This document shows positions 18,263-26,776 of a stretch of 64,000 nucleotides of DNA, piece by piece. The position numbers and the translations under genes are program-made. The DNA is taken from positions 1 to 64,000 of IMG/VR virus record IMGVR_UViG_3300042691_048368. The stretch is one strand, 5' to 3'. Below the pieces are notes generated by a model. That model did no database searches, was not told the origin of the DNA, and saw only the letters and a list, made by a program, of their open reading frames with translations. How positions within the stretch are numbered: position 1 is the first letter of the stretch; each line of letters begins with the position of its first letter. Source of the DNA: a virus.

Positions 18263-18829
18263 ATGATTAACGAAAATATTTCTTTGGAGGAACTTTTTGA
18301 ATTGAGATCAAAATTGATCTTAAAAGGAGAAAATGTTGATATAATAACTGAGAAAATTATGGAGATGGAATCGGAATACGTATCGTATATTTTGGAAGAC
18401 ACCGCGAGTGGGGGACCTTCTGGTGCGGCTGGCGCTTCAACTGTAGGTTATGGTGGTGGGGGTGTAGCATACGCAGATGCTTCAATAGGTGGTATGGGTT
18501 GGGTAGTTTCTCCACAACCATCAATTTTCACTGGTGTTACAACCGAACCCGGTTACTCAATGGGTGGTGGAAAAGTTGGATCAGGTGATATAAGTGTTCC
18601 ATATAATCCGGGTGGTAGAAAAAAAGTGTTCCAAAAAGTTCCAGTTGATAACAGAAAGGGTACTAATAAAAGGAGAAAAAATAAGATGATACAAGGTTTG
18701 AAAAATATTTTTTCTCAGAAACAAGATTACACAGCTGGTCAAGGTCAACCAAAACCCTCGAAGGTTATGAACTTTGATAATTTTTCGAAAGCTAGTATAA
18801 ATAAACCAACTAAAGTAAAAGATATTTAA
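18263..18829 (+). CDS. Gly-rich virion-associated protein, 188 aa
   Basis: A short acidic helix (residues 1-45) is followed by a Gly/Ala/Ser-rich stretch (about 49-120: GGPSGAAGAS, GYGGGGVAYA, MGWVVSPQPS, GSGDISVPYNPGG) and a basic tail (NKRRKNKMIQ). Gly-rich segments of this kind with VSPQPS and GDISVPYNP occur, to my knowledge, in large-phage virion proteins. Near the C-terminus the sequence VMNFDNFSKASINK resembles the N-terminal tags of other proteins here. The gene follows the TAATATATATTG promoter motif and is divergent from the J-domain gene. A structural or core role is likely but unproven. Confidence 0.6.
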   Translation: MINENISLEELFELRSKLILKGENVDIITEKIMEMESEYVSYILEDTASGGPSGAAGASTVGYGGGGVAYADASIGGMGWVVSPQPSIFTGVTTEPGYSMGGGKVGSGDISVPYNPGGRKKVFQKVPVDNRKGTNKRRKNKMIQGLKNIFSQKQDYTAGQGQPKPSKVMNFDNFSKASINKPTKVKDI

Positions 18830-18862
18830 ACTTTACATAATTTTTTTTAAATAAAAAATGTT

Positions 18863-19396
18863 ATGTCAGTTGATAAAAAAGAAAAAATTATTATATTGGG
18901 CCAAACCGGTTCCGGTAAAGATTTTCTTAGGAAAGAATTAGTAAAACTTGGATTGAAATATTCACCAAAATTTACCACAAGACCTAAGAGAGAATCTGAA
19001 ACAAATGGTGTAGAATACGATTTTATTGATTATAATTTATATATCGATTTGCATAAAAATGGAAAAATAAAGACATCTCAATCATTTATTATAAATGATG
19101 TAAATTGGTATTATGGGATTACAAATGAAAATTGGAATAACAATCAGATTTTCATAATGACCCCCTTTGAACTCGAACAAATTGATGAGGAGGAACTCAA
19201 AGGTTGTTTTGTTGTATATCTTAACATTGATTTGGAAACTAGAAGAGAGAGAGTAACAAGTCGTGACGATAAAAATGATTCTATCGAAAGAAGGTTAAAA
19301 GCTGATCTAAATGACTTTGATGGATTCAAAAAATACGATTTGTGTATAACTGATCCGGAATTTGAAGCTGATTGGATTTATGATTTGATGTATTAA
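18863..19396 (+). CDS. Guanylate-kinase-like nucleotide kinase, 177 aa
   Basis: The P-loop GQTGSGKD is at residues 13-20, followed by FTTRPKRESETNGVEYDF, the GMP-binding segment of guanylate kinases (TTRPxRxxExxGxxYxF). A lid-like segment TSRDDKNDSIERRLKADL lies near 131-148. The length is close to bacterial Gmk (about 200 aa) but slightly short at the end. It would convert GMP/dGMP to the diphosphate, supporting nucleotide supply for phage DNA. It lies 33 bp after the Gly-rich gene and ends overlapping a convergent gene by 4 bp. Confidence 0.8.
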   Translation: MSVDKKEKIIILGQTGSGKDFLRKELVKLGLKYSPKFTTRPKRESETNGVEYDFIDYNLYIDLHKNGKIKTSQSFIINDVNWYYGITNENWNNNQIFIMTPFELEQIDEEELKGCFVVYLNIDLETRRERVTSRDDKNDSIERRLKADLNDFDGFKKYDLCITDPEFEADWIYDLMY

Positions 19397-20109
19397 TTTT
19401 CGGTAATACCATCCATAGTTAGTCCTTTCAATTGGCCATTAATAGAATCACATATCGGACCAGAACTTGTAATTGTTTTGGCAAGTACTGATAACATAAT
19501 ATTCAATATCGAGTAAACTTTGAGAAGATTTTTTTCAGTGGAATAAAATTCACTATTACAAATTCCCTCCAATAAATCTATAGTGAATGATATTGCATCA
19601 TTATTTTTCACCTTCATCTTTTCGATAATAACCTTTGGAATACCAATATTTATCATTTCTTTTTCATAGTCATAAATGGTGGAGTTTATAAGTGATAATA
19701 TGCTTGTCCACAATTCAGAATGATCCATCTCTTCAAACTTTTTTGACGTTACCCAAGTGTGAAGGTTATTACGGTATTTTTGTAAATATATGGTTAAATA
19801 TTTTCTGAAAACAATTGTCCTATAATCAGATGAAAACTGAATAGTGGGTACCTGTGAATATATTAAAAAATCTAAATAGTTGAATATATCATGATTTATA
19901 ACATCTGATTCTTTTATTGTGGACATTTGTGGCAGTCCTTGTACTCGAATTTTGAGTAAATGATCTACCAATTTATAGAATAACTTTGATATAACAGATG
20001 GTATACCAAAAGTTTTTTCAATAATCCAATAAATAAAGGTCAAAAGTGAAATTATAACACCACCCAACCCAAATTCTCCGATACCATCTAGTATATTAAA
20101 AAAATCCAT
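19393..20109 (-). CDS. Membrane-anchored hypothetical protein, 238 aa
   Basis: A hydrophobic helix at about residues 14-33 (GLGGVIISLLTFIYWII) is followed by a soluble, mainly helical region of 200 residues. The helix is not a cleavable signal. The C-terminus has a second moderately hydrophobic helix (YSILNIMLSVLAKTI). No family is recognised. It is divergent from the gp6-like gene, with an ATATATATTTAGACG promoter-like stretch between them. Confidence 0.6.
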   Translation of the reverse strand: MDFFNILDGIGEFGLGGVIISLLTFIYWIIEKTFGIPSVISKLFYKLVDHLLKIRVQGLPQMSTIKESDVINHDIFNYLDFLIYSQVPTIQFSSDYRTIVFRKYLTIYLQKYRNNLHTWVTSKKFEEMDHSELWTSILSLINSTIYDYEKEMINIGIPKVIIEKMKVKNNDAISFTIDLLEGICNSEFYSTEKNLLKVYSILNIMLSVLAKTITSSGPICDSINGQLKGLTMDGITEN

Positions 20110-20174
20110 ATTTTGTCTTTAAATTGTTTAATTATATATATTTAGACGATATAATAGTATTTGAATAAGGTATC

Positions 20175-20192
20175 GTTTTTTTTAATATATAA
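20175..20192 (+). promoter_or_regulatory. AATATATA-type promoter motif before gp6-like gene
   Basis: A T-run followed by AATATATAA lies about 25 bp before the gp6-like start. It is flanked by CGTTTTT and AAAAACG, giving a small dyad. It belongs to the recurrent motif class of this window, comparable with the T4 late promoter TATAAATA. Confidence 0.55.
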
Positions 20193-20215
20193 AAACGACA
20201 AAATATATTCTAATA

Positions 20216-21931
20216 ATGAATTTAACAGAGATCTCCTTTGCTAAAGTAAAAACCGAAATAGAGAATTTCTTAAAAACTGAATACTCCAAATCGAGTATTG
20301 TATTTTCGAATGCTAGTCCATTTGGGCAAGTATTATCTGTACTCGAAAATCTTTATCAACTTTCCATCCTTTACATGAAGAATTCAATTAAGCAATTTGA
20401 CATGTTGGACCCATTAGCTGTAAATGCAAGAGCTATAAGAAATGCAGCTATCTTTGCTGGTCACATACCAGCTAGAGCTGTGAGTGCGACAGGTACTTTG
20501 AAATTCAGTATCAAAACCTCAGTCGATATAGCTAAGGAGGTACCTGGTTCGAGAGTCACGTTCCTAAACCGTATTAGTATGAAAAATAAGACTAATGGTT
20601 TGGAGTATGCAATAAATCTTGGTACAGATCAAGTTACTTATCAAGTTAGTTCATCTACTCAGTTTTTCGTATCGATAATACAAGGAAAATGGGAAAGTAA
20701 GAATTTCACTTCTTCAGGTGAACAAAACCAGACATTCCAAGTTAAAATAAGAGGTAAGAAAGAAGTTGAAAATTTTAACTATGAAGTTTTAGTAAATGGT
20801 GACTATTGGACAATAAAAAAACATTTGTATGACTTATTACCAGATGAGAATGCCTGTGTAATCAGAACTGGTTTCGAGGGTGGTATCGATGTGATTTTCG
20901 GCAATTCTGGTTTTGGCGCTATACCACAAATCGGATCATTAATCGAAATAAAATATTTGGTTAGTGATGGGTCAAATGGTTCCATATTTAGAAGAACACA
21001 AAATGATTGGACTTTTATTGATCAACCTCTAGATGGTAATGGTAATTCATTGGATGTTTCGAATATTTTCGACATAGCTATTTATAATGATATAAATTTT
21101 GGATCTGATTCTGAAAATTTACAGTTTACAAAAAATGTTCTACCTATAGTAAGTAACAATTTTGTTTTAGGTTTACCTCAACAATATGCTTATCAAATAA
21201 AGAAACTTGGTGTATTTTCACACGTAAATGCTTATGAAAGGTTTGGCACAATATATGTTGTTGCAACTCCGAATATAAAATTATTTAAAAGTCAAAATTC
21301 CAATTACTTCGAAATTAATATTTCAGCTTTTGATTTAGATGATTATGAGAAATCAAAAATTGACAGATACATAAGAACCGGTGGAAATATTCAACTTACT
21401 AGAAAGTATAAAATTACTTCACCAGTGCTTTCATACTACGTGATGAACGTATTTATAATAACTTATTCGGATGCGAAGGATGACAATGTAGACTCTCAAA
21501 TATATGAAAAAATTTCAGAGTATTTCCTTAATCTAAATCGTATAGATAGAATTCCAAAGAGTGATATGGTCCAAACATTATCATCTATAGGTGATATACA
21601 TTCGGTCGATGTGTCTTTCATATCAAGAAAAAATGAAGAATATCATAAAAATGCTATGATGGAAGATTCAAATCGTAGAAATACTTATGCTTCGAAAGAA
21701 GCGAATCAGATATCCAGACCTCTACCAACATATAACCCAAATACCACATTAGGTTTGGATAGCATATTAGGAGATATATTATTTGAACCAAGTGAAATTC
21801 CGATAATTCGTGGAGGTTGGTTTGATAGAAGTAGTTTTTATTATTCAGATGATTTGAAAGATAATGGATTGAAATCTGTTAACATTATAAGGAAGGGTAC
21901 TGTAGACTCTTCTAGAAGACAAAAATTATAA
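20216..21931 (+). CDS. Baseplate wedge protein, T4 gp6-like / baseplate J type
   Basis: The protein has 571 aa. The N-terminal helical part (LSVLENLYQLSILYMKNSI, then NARAIRNAAIFAGHIPARA) and the middle segment (RTGFEGGIDVIFGNSGFGAIP followed by LIEIKYLVSDG) match the gpJ/gp6 baseplate wedge family, in which a FGDGxxGxxP-type turn precedes a strand ending in L-x-x-G. gp6 dimers form the wedge ring that holds the tail tube hub. The C-terminus has a TYNPNTTLG segment like that of large-phage homologues. It is the first gene of a plus-strand cluster with the 84-aa gene 4 bp downstream. Family assignment is firm; the exact homologue name is inferred. Confidence 0.85.
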   Translation: MNLTEISFAKVKTEIENFLKTEYSKSSIVFSNASPFGQVLSVLENLYQLSILYMKNSIKQFDMLDPLAVNARAIRNAAIFAGHIPARAVSATGTLKFSIKTSVDIAKEVPGSRVTFLNRISMKNKTNGLEYAINLGTDQVTYQVSSSTQFFVSIIQGKWESKNFTSSGEQNQTFQVKIRGKKEVENFNYEVLVNGDYWTIKKHLYDLLPDENACVIRTGFEGGIDVIFGNSGFGAIPQIGSLIEIKYLVSDGSNGSIFRRTQNDWTFIDQPLDGNGNSLDVSNIFDIAIYNDINFGSDSENLQFTKNVLPIVSNNFVLGLPQQYAYQIKKLGVFSHVNAYERFGTIYVVATPNIKLFKSQNSNYFEINISAFDLDDYEKSKIDRYIRTGGNIQLTRKYKITSPVLSYYVMNVFIITYSDAKDDNVDSQIYEKISEYFLNLNRIDRIPKSDMVQTLSSIGDIHSVDVSFISRKNEEYHKNAMMEDSNRRNTYASKEANQISRPLPTYNPNTTLGLDSILGDILFEPSEIPIIRGGWFDRSSFYYSDDLKDNGLKSVNIIRKGTVDSSRRQKL

Positions 21932-21935
21932 GAGT

Positions 21936-22190
21936 ATGTATTTTGAAGAACAACATATACCAGAACTTTTTTTCTTGAAGCATAGACATGATTCGGAGGA
22001 AGACTTCGTCGACTATGAAAAAATGATACTTGATAAAACACTTACTCCATTTATATACAACAATGATCGAATGAACAATTTTCTGAAATTATTACAAAGA
22101 CCGATTGCGATTTTATTTGATAATGTGAATATCATCAAAAATTTCAAAAATTTTATGGTAGATAAATATTACTACAAACACAAAAGTTAA
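21936..22190 (+). CDS. Hypothetical protein following gp6-like gene, 84 aa
   Basis: This small charged protein starts four bases after the gp6-like stop and is surely cotranscribed with it. It has many aromatic and acidic residues (HDSEEDFVDYEKM), no membrane segment and no known motif. By position it may be a baseplate assembly factor, but nothing in the sequence proves that. Confidence 0.6.
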   Translation: MYFEEQHIPELFFLKHRHDSEEDFVDYEKMILDKTLTPFIYNNDRMNNFLKLLQRPIAILFDNVNIIKNFKNFMVDKYYYKHKS

Positions 22191-22204
22191 AAAAACACTA
22201 TAAG

Positions 22205-22220
22205 TATTTAATATATAAAT
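22205..22220 (+). promoter_or_regulatory. AATATATA-type promoter motif
   Basis: TATTTAATATATAAAT lies 18 bp before the start at 22238 and follows the end of the gp6 cluster. It is one of the clearest examples of the recurrent motif. Confidence 0.5.
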
Positions 22221-22237
22221 TAATAAATTATTTTGAT

Positions 22238-22876
22238 ATGATCAAGAAGAACGAAGAATCAAGTGGTGAGGAAAGGAAACTTTTTTCATTCAAAAAGTTT
22301 TCCGACTTAGGTAAAGGAAAAGAAAATGAATTGGAATCAGATGATCCAGCTTCTATACCAGCTAGACCTTTTGCTGATACCGACATGCCACAAGGACCAA
22401 ATGTTCATAAAGAAAAAACCAAAAAGGAAAAATTTATGGACACTAGTCACATGAAACCAAAGAAGACGGATTCTGACGACTCAAAACTTGAATCAAAGGA
22501 TGTTACATTTTTTGGTAAAATTGCTAAACTTCCAAAGGGTGTAAAAGCTTCTAAAGGTTATAATTTTTTAGAAAATATAAAAGTTTCGAAAAGTTCGATT
22601 TGGTATCTACTTGTTGAAAAACAAGATAACGAACTACAAATGGTAAAATACAATCACAAGAAAGGAGTTGATTTGTCAAAATTCGTAAAGGAGTTGAAAA
22701 CTTACTACATTTCAAAGAATTCTTCAAATAGTAAAATTTGTAATCTGATCGAAAACATTACGATTGACGGAAATGATAAATATTCTTGGATTAAGAATAT
22801 ACCAATGATAGAAGTTGAAGGTAAAAAGCTAGTGACTAAGATTACCGAAGACTTAATAAAATTATTAAGTAAGTAA
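22238..22876 (+). CDS. Hypothetical charged protein, 212 aa
   Basis: The first 100 residues are charged and probably disordered, with a FSFKKFSDLGKGKENE stretch near the start that resembles the tag of other proteins although it is not at the very N-terminus. The last 110 residues form a compact alpha/beta domain (VTFFGKIAKLPKGVKASKGY..., IWYLLVEKQD). Its stop overlaps the start of the small membrane gene (TAATG). No family recognised; possibly virion-associated. Confidence 0.6.
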   Translation: MIKKNEESSGEERKLFSFKKFSDLGKGKENELESDDPASIPARPFADTDMPQGPNVHKEKTKKEKFMDTSHMKPKKTDSDDSKLESKDVTFFGKIAKLPKGVKASKGYNFLENIKVSKSSIWYLLVEKQDNELQMVKYNHKKGVDLSKFVKELKTYYISKNSSNSKICNLIENITIDGNDKYSWIKNIPMIEVEGKKLVTKITEDLIKLLSK

Positions 22877-23070
22877 TGCCAAATTTAAGAATATTCGGTT
22901 CAGCGATTCATGACACTGCACTCGTAATGATTGTGACTTCATCACTATCTTCAATATTTTATTATGTGACAAGAGGGTACATTGAGAGAAATGAAGCAAA
23001 CATGAGCCTATTATTTGGTTTAGTTTGTTCCGGAATTTATTGGTATACTCAGTATAAGATTAAGAAATAA
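22876..23070 (+). CDS. Small membrane protein, 64 aa
   Basis: Two hydrophobic helices (about residues 13-31 and 42-58) are separated by a short basic/acidic loop, and the C-terminus is basic (YKIKK). It is translationally coupled to the preceding gene through TAATG. The arrangement resembles small inner-membrane proteins such as holins or exclusion proteins, but with no lysin nearby a holin role is not supported. Confidence 0.6.
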   Translation: MPNLRIFGSAIHDTALVMIVTSSLSSIFYYVTRGYIERNEANMSLLFGLVCSGIYWYTQYKIKK

Positions 23071-23617
23071 TCTTCTTCAAAACAAAATCTGGTCTTTTTC
23101 TCATATCGATAGTAGTTAGATCGATGTGAGCAATATTTTCTAATTCTAGATAAGATTTTATCCATCTATCTAATTTTTGAATTTCATTTTTATTCTGATA
23201 CCTTATACCATCCTCTACATTATCAAGAATTGGTGGTAAGTAAAAAACATAATCCCATTGATTTATGGATTTCAGTATTTCTTTTTGTAAGTGATTTATT
23301 ACTGCAATATCCTTTTGTGAAAGATTTGAATCATATAAGTTTCTAAAATAGAAATAATTCAAAATACCAGAAGAGTCACAGATTATGTAGTCTTTAGATC
23401 CAACAAACATTCTTTCTTTGTTCAACTGTTTATAAAATATAACAAGTTGATCTACGGGAGTGTTTGGAATTCCATATTCGGCTATATAATCTGTTGCTAC
23501 TTCTGGTACAAAAATTGAATTTTTACCCAACTTTTTTAGTTCAGTATGAACGTCTGTTGCTAATGTAGACTTACCACTACTCGGTGCCCCAATAAAAGTG
23601 ATTAGTTTACTTTCCAT
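23060..23617 (-). CDS. NadR-like P-loop nucleotide kinase/ATPase, 185 aa
   Basis: The P-loop GAPSSGKS is at residues 10-17, followed by VPEVATDYIAEYG, the segment that follows it in NadR kinase domains and the related AAA_28 family. A DSS strand (YIICDSSGILNYF) fits the Walker B position. NadR phosphorylates nicotinamide riboside in NAD salvage; many phages carry such genes. Substrate is not provable here. The gene lies 2 bp downstream of the glycosyltransferase gene on the same strand and may be cotranscribed. Confidence 0.7.
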   Translation of the reverse strand: MESKLITFIGAPSSGKSTLATDVHTELKKLGKNSIFVPEVATDYIAEYGIPNTPVDQLVIFYKQLNKERMFVGSKDYIICDSSGILNYFYFRNLYDSNLSQKDIAVINHLQKEILKSINQWDYVFYLPPILDNVEDGIRYQNKNEIQKLDRWIKSYLELENIAHIDLTTIDMRKRPDFVLKKIIS

Positions 23618-23619
23618 TT

Positions 23620-24777
23620 TTATTGAAAAAACTGAGCGTTCGAATTGATCTTCATAACATCCTCTTGTGTGAAATACTGAGGTGTCTTTTGAATTTGTGC
23701 TAGTAGATCTCGGTAGGTTGCAGCTCCCTCATCTTTACGTCCAGTGTAGAAACAAGCTGCAGCATGTACTTCCAAGAATCTCCAAACATATAGAGACTCA
23801 TCTACGAAAAGAAGTCTAGTTGGGTAAGGGTTTTTTCCATGAAGACTTTCTTTCGCAAACTTGGTGTAGATGTATGCATTGTGCCATTCACCATTACTAA
23901 GGTAATAATCAATAATTGCTTTGATTGGTTCAGCTCTGAGTGGGTCCATAGCATAAGCTTTGAGAAACTCTTGATGCACTTTATACCAAGGTTCTTCGAG
24001 AACCTTCATAATGGTTCCAACTCTGAATTGGGAATAAAATCTTTCTTCTTCATAACCATCACTTCTACCAATTCTTTCTTTGTAGTATTTAAGTGACCTC
24101 CTTAATCTTTCATCATTTTCTACTTTATTATCTGGTATAGAAGCTGAATCATGATAGGATTGTGCAGTATAGAAAACCCATCTAGCATTTCTATCTTTAT
24201 TATCAATATAATCTTCAAGAATCATTGAATGTTTCTTGTACTTATCTGGAATGTTACCTTTCCAAGAACCACCATCCATTTGTACCCTCACCGTAATACC
24301 TTCCATAAGACCAGATGAAATACCTTGGTCATCACAAACGATAAATTCATGAACAGGACCATACCATCTGAAATTCTTATTAGTATTCCAACACTCGTTT
24401 CTTGTATATTTCATATTACCGATATAGGTATTGAACATATAAAGATCTTTATCGAGTTTATGTTTATCAAAAGATGGATCAACATCAATAGTCTCGTCTG
24501 CATCAAGCCAAAAAGCGTAATCAGATTTATCCTTGACCATTTGCATAGCGTAATTTCTGCAATTTTCAAAATTGTCAAACGCTTTTTCATAAACAAAACA
24601 AGGAATATTATTATTTTCTCCCCATTTCTTTATGATTTCTTGGGTACCATCAGTTGAACCAGTGTCAACAAATACTGCACAATCAATTATTGATTTTATA
24701 GAGTTCAACATACGTTCTATAACATGTGCTTCGTTTTTAACGATTTGTGAAATTGCTAGTCTATATTGTTTTTTCAT
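23620..24777 (-). CDS. Family 2 glycosyltransferase with C-terminal TPR-like domain, 385 aa
   Basis: The GT-A fold motifs are clear: VKNEAHVIERML near residue 13, VDTGSTDGT at 38-45 (nucleotide-sugar binding) and WLDADE at 90-95 (DxD metal site). Later helical repeats (residues about 200-360) look like TPR units, a layout known in SunS-type and other protein or peptide glycosyltransferases. It could glycosylate a virion protein, modified DNA bases or host surface sugar; the sequence does not choose. The codon use is slightly richer in G/C than neighbours, which hints at acquisition. Confidence 0.82.
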   Translation of the reverse strand: MKKQYRLAISQIVKNEAHVIERMLNSIKSIIDCAVFVDTGSTDGTQEIIKKWGENNNIPCFVYEKAFDNFENCRNYAMQMVKDKSDYAFWLDADETIDVDPSFDKHKLDKDLYMFNTYIGNMKYTRNECWNTNKNFRWYGPVHEFIVCDDQGISSGLMEGITVRVQMDGGSWKGNIPDKYKKHSMILEDYIDNKDRNARWVFYTAQSYHDSASIPDNKVENDERLRRSLKYYKERIGRSDGYEEERFYSQFRVGTIMKVLEEPWYKVHQEFLKAYAMDPLRAEPIKAIIDYYLSNGEWHNAYIYTKFAKESLHGKNPYPTRLLFVDESLYVWRFLEVHAAACFYTGRKDEGAATYRDLLAQIQKTPQYFTQEDVMKINSNAQFFQ

Positions 24778-24827
24778 TAAAAATAAATAGTTTTTTTATT
24801 ATATAAGTTGTTTTTATCAAAGTTCTT

Positions 24828-25133
24828 TCAAACTGGTGATAAGAAAATTCTAATATTGGATGGATCTGAATTTATACTAACATCAATTACAGGTATTTTA
24901 TAAAAATTACCATTGTCAGTATATTCTTCTTCTGTAATCATATATCTGGAGATTAATCCCGAATTTCTGTAAGATTGCAGAATAGAATGAAAATCATTGA
25001 AATAACCAGGTTGCATTACTCCGGCTGATAAAAGATTTTTTTCGAAAATTGTCTGTAATTCATTTTTCAAAGGTAGTAAACCTTTGGGTACCATTTTATT
25101 ACGGTTTGATATATGTTCAAGAAGTCTTCTCAT
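24828..25133 (-). CDS. Hypothetical protein, 101 aa
   Basis: This small protein begins MRRLLEHISNRNKMV and has a probable alpha/beta fold with a helical basic N-terminus. Its start overlaps the stop of the MazG-like gene (ATG inside the last bases), so it is translated with it. No recognised motif. Confidence 0.55.
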   Translation of the reverse strand: MRRLLEHISNRNKMVPKGLLPLKNELQTIFEKNLLSAGVMQPGYFNDFHSILQSYRNSGLISRYMITEEEYTDNGNFYKIPVIDVSINSDPSNIRIFLSPV

Positions 25134-25669
25134 TGTTCTAAAATTAATCTTTCTTTATCTAAGTTTCTATTGATAGCTTTATCTGAGGAAAATTTTTCAC
25201 CGTATCTTGCTTTTAACTTTTCTATGTTAGTGTCCAAAATATTTTGGATGTTAATGTCATTATGATGACAAAATACACACATGGTTCCAAAAAGATTTTC
25301 CGTCATTTTGGAAAAATCATTTATGCTGATATCCTTATTGTAATAAATCTTTTTCTTAAGATAATCCAATAACGTACAAGATTGTTTTAATGCTTGGACA
25401 ATCAAGGCTTGATTTTTAATTTGAGTAAACTCTTTTTCGAATTGTGTGATCTCAAGTCCAATATTCAATTCTCTATCTAATAAAGCTATATACCAGAAAA
25501 CATCTGCTACTTCTTCTTTTTTATTTACTTCATCATTCCAAGAAAGTAATTCTTCAAGTTCTGTAAGCACTCCTATTACACCATGTAATAGATTCTCCAC
25601 TTGTTTTCCACAGTGAAACTCGGTGGATAGAGTTTTTTCTGAGAGTTGTTTATATTCATTCCATTCCAT
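25130..25669 (-). CDS. MazG-like NTP pyrophosphohydrolase, 179 aa
   Basis: The all-alpha NTP-PPase signature is visible: E37 and E40 (TELEELLSW) and the second helix KEEVADVFWYIALL with E52/E53 and D56. These acidic residues bind the metal ions that split nucleoside triphosphates to monophosphate. Phage MazG-type enzymes are thought to lower host (p)ppGpp or clean the nucleotide pool. The second half (about 90 residues) is helical with no known function. The downstream 101-aa gene overlaps. Confidence 0.72.
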   Translation of the reverse strand: MEWNEYKQLSEKTLSTEFHCGKQVENLLHGVIGVLTELEELLSWNDEVNKKEEVADVFWYIALLDRELNIGLEITQFEKEFTQIKNQALIVQALKQSCTLLDYLKKKIYYNKDISINDFSKMTENLFGTMCVFCHHNDINIQNILDTNIEKLKARYGEKFSSDKAINRNLDKERLILEQ

Positions 25670-25735
25670 ATCATTTATATGGTAATTTTTATTTGTGTTT
25701 TAAAAAATAAATATATAAAAAAAATATAAAATAGA

Positions 25736-26776
25736 ATGAAAGTCGTAAAATATTCGGAATATTCAAAAATTAATGAGGAATTTGTTTTGAGTGCTATAAA
25801 AGGTGCGCTTGGTAAATTGTTTGGATTTTTCGCAAATGCTTTCAAAGATTTGGGTGCTGATTTTAAATCTATGTTCAAAGAGGATGACCCTTCCACTATA
25901 AAAGACATAGTAATGAAAAATGTTGACCAAGCTGTTGATGGTGCTCAAAAGGAAATCACCAATCTAAAAAGTGATGGTGATGTATTGGGTATAGTGGATA
26001 ATATGGTGACTCAATTAGTTGAACTTGGTAATAACATTACTAAAGATGTTGAGGGTGCTTTAGGTAAGGAAAAATCAAAACCTGTTGAGGAAATCTCAAA
26101 AGCGTTACTACTTGGAAATAAAGAAGTGGATTGGGTTGGTATAGTTGGTGCATTGGATCCAGCGGCAGGAATTTTGAAAAAAGACATAAATTTTGCATAC
26201 TCGAAGAAGAAATTCGTTGAGTCAGTAAACAAGGGTAAAGATTTGAATCAGAAAAAAACCTTGGCTTCAAAGTTTCTTGATGATTTTCAAAAAACAATAA
26301 GGGCTGAATTAGAAAAAGCAGTGACCGATGAAGAGATAAAAACTCTTTATGATAAAATGAAGGGTGGAGACGCTGGTACTGATTTGGAATTGAAGGAAGG
26401 TGATATGGTTGTGTATCTCCTCAAAGGAAAGAAAAAAGAGGAATTTGATGAAAAGAAAAAACCTGAAGAACAAAAAGATGTAGTTGGTGTAAAGAAAATC
26501 GAAAAAATAGATGGTGATAAAATAACATTTCTAGATAAAGACGGTAAACCTACAATTTTAAAAACAAAAGCTGAAATACTAAAGAAGGTTGAAGTTGAAA
26601 TGGGCCAAAACGCAAAGAAGGTTGCAGACTCACTTGGAAAAATCAAACAAGACGAGGAAAAAATGGGTAAAGTTGCTACTTTCGCTGAATTTATTCAAGA
26701 TGATAAAAATAAAGACAAACTAGCTGAAATAGAAAAAATACTTTCTGGTGGTGAACAGCCAGCCGCACAAGCATAA
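25736..26776 (+). CDS. Core/internal head-type protein with capsid tag, 346 aa
   Basis: The start MKVVKYSEYSKINEEF contains the same SKINEE site as the DHH protein and matches the proteolysed T4-type capsid-targeting sequence. The body is Lys/Glu/Ala-rich and helical (ALGKLFGFFANAFKDLGADF, then long charged helices), with a small beta domain around residues 220-275 (GDMVVYLLKGKK...VVGVKKIEKIDGDKITFL) like an SH3/KOW unit. A TFAEFIQDDKN segment lies near the C-terminus. The composition suits an internal or scaffold core protein. The 240-aa gene follows with TAATG overlap. The role in the head is inferred. Confidence 0.65.
   Translation: MKVVKYSEYSKINEEFVLSAIKGALGKLFGFFANAFKDLGADFKSMFKEDDPSTIKDIVMKNVDQAVDGAQKEITNLKSDGDVLGIVDNMVTQLVELGNNITKDVEGALGKEKSKPVEEISKALLLGNKEVDWVGIVGALDPAAGILKKDINFAYSKKKFVESVNKGKDLNQKKTLASKFLDDFQKTIRAELEKAVTDEEIKTLYDKMKGGDAGTDLELKEGDMVVYLLKGKKKEEFDEKKKPEEQKDVVGVKKIEKIDGDKITFLDKDGKPTILKTKAEILKKVEVEMGQNAKKVADSLGKIKQDEEKMGKVATFAEFIQDDKNKDKLAEIEKILSGGEQPAAQA

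Noticed and set aside
17623-18402. Longer 259-aa version of the J-domain protein
   Set aside because: The extra 65 residues are Ser/Ile/Phe-rich antisense of the gene starting at 18263.
22876-23070. Holin
   Set aside because: The two-helix small protein has a holin-like size, but there is no endolysin or spanin gene nearby.
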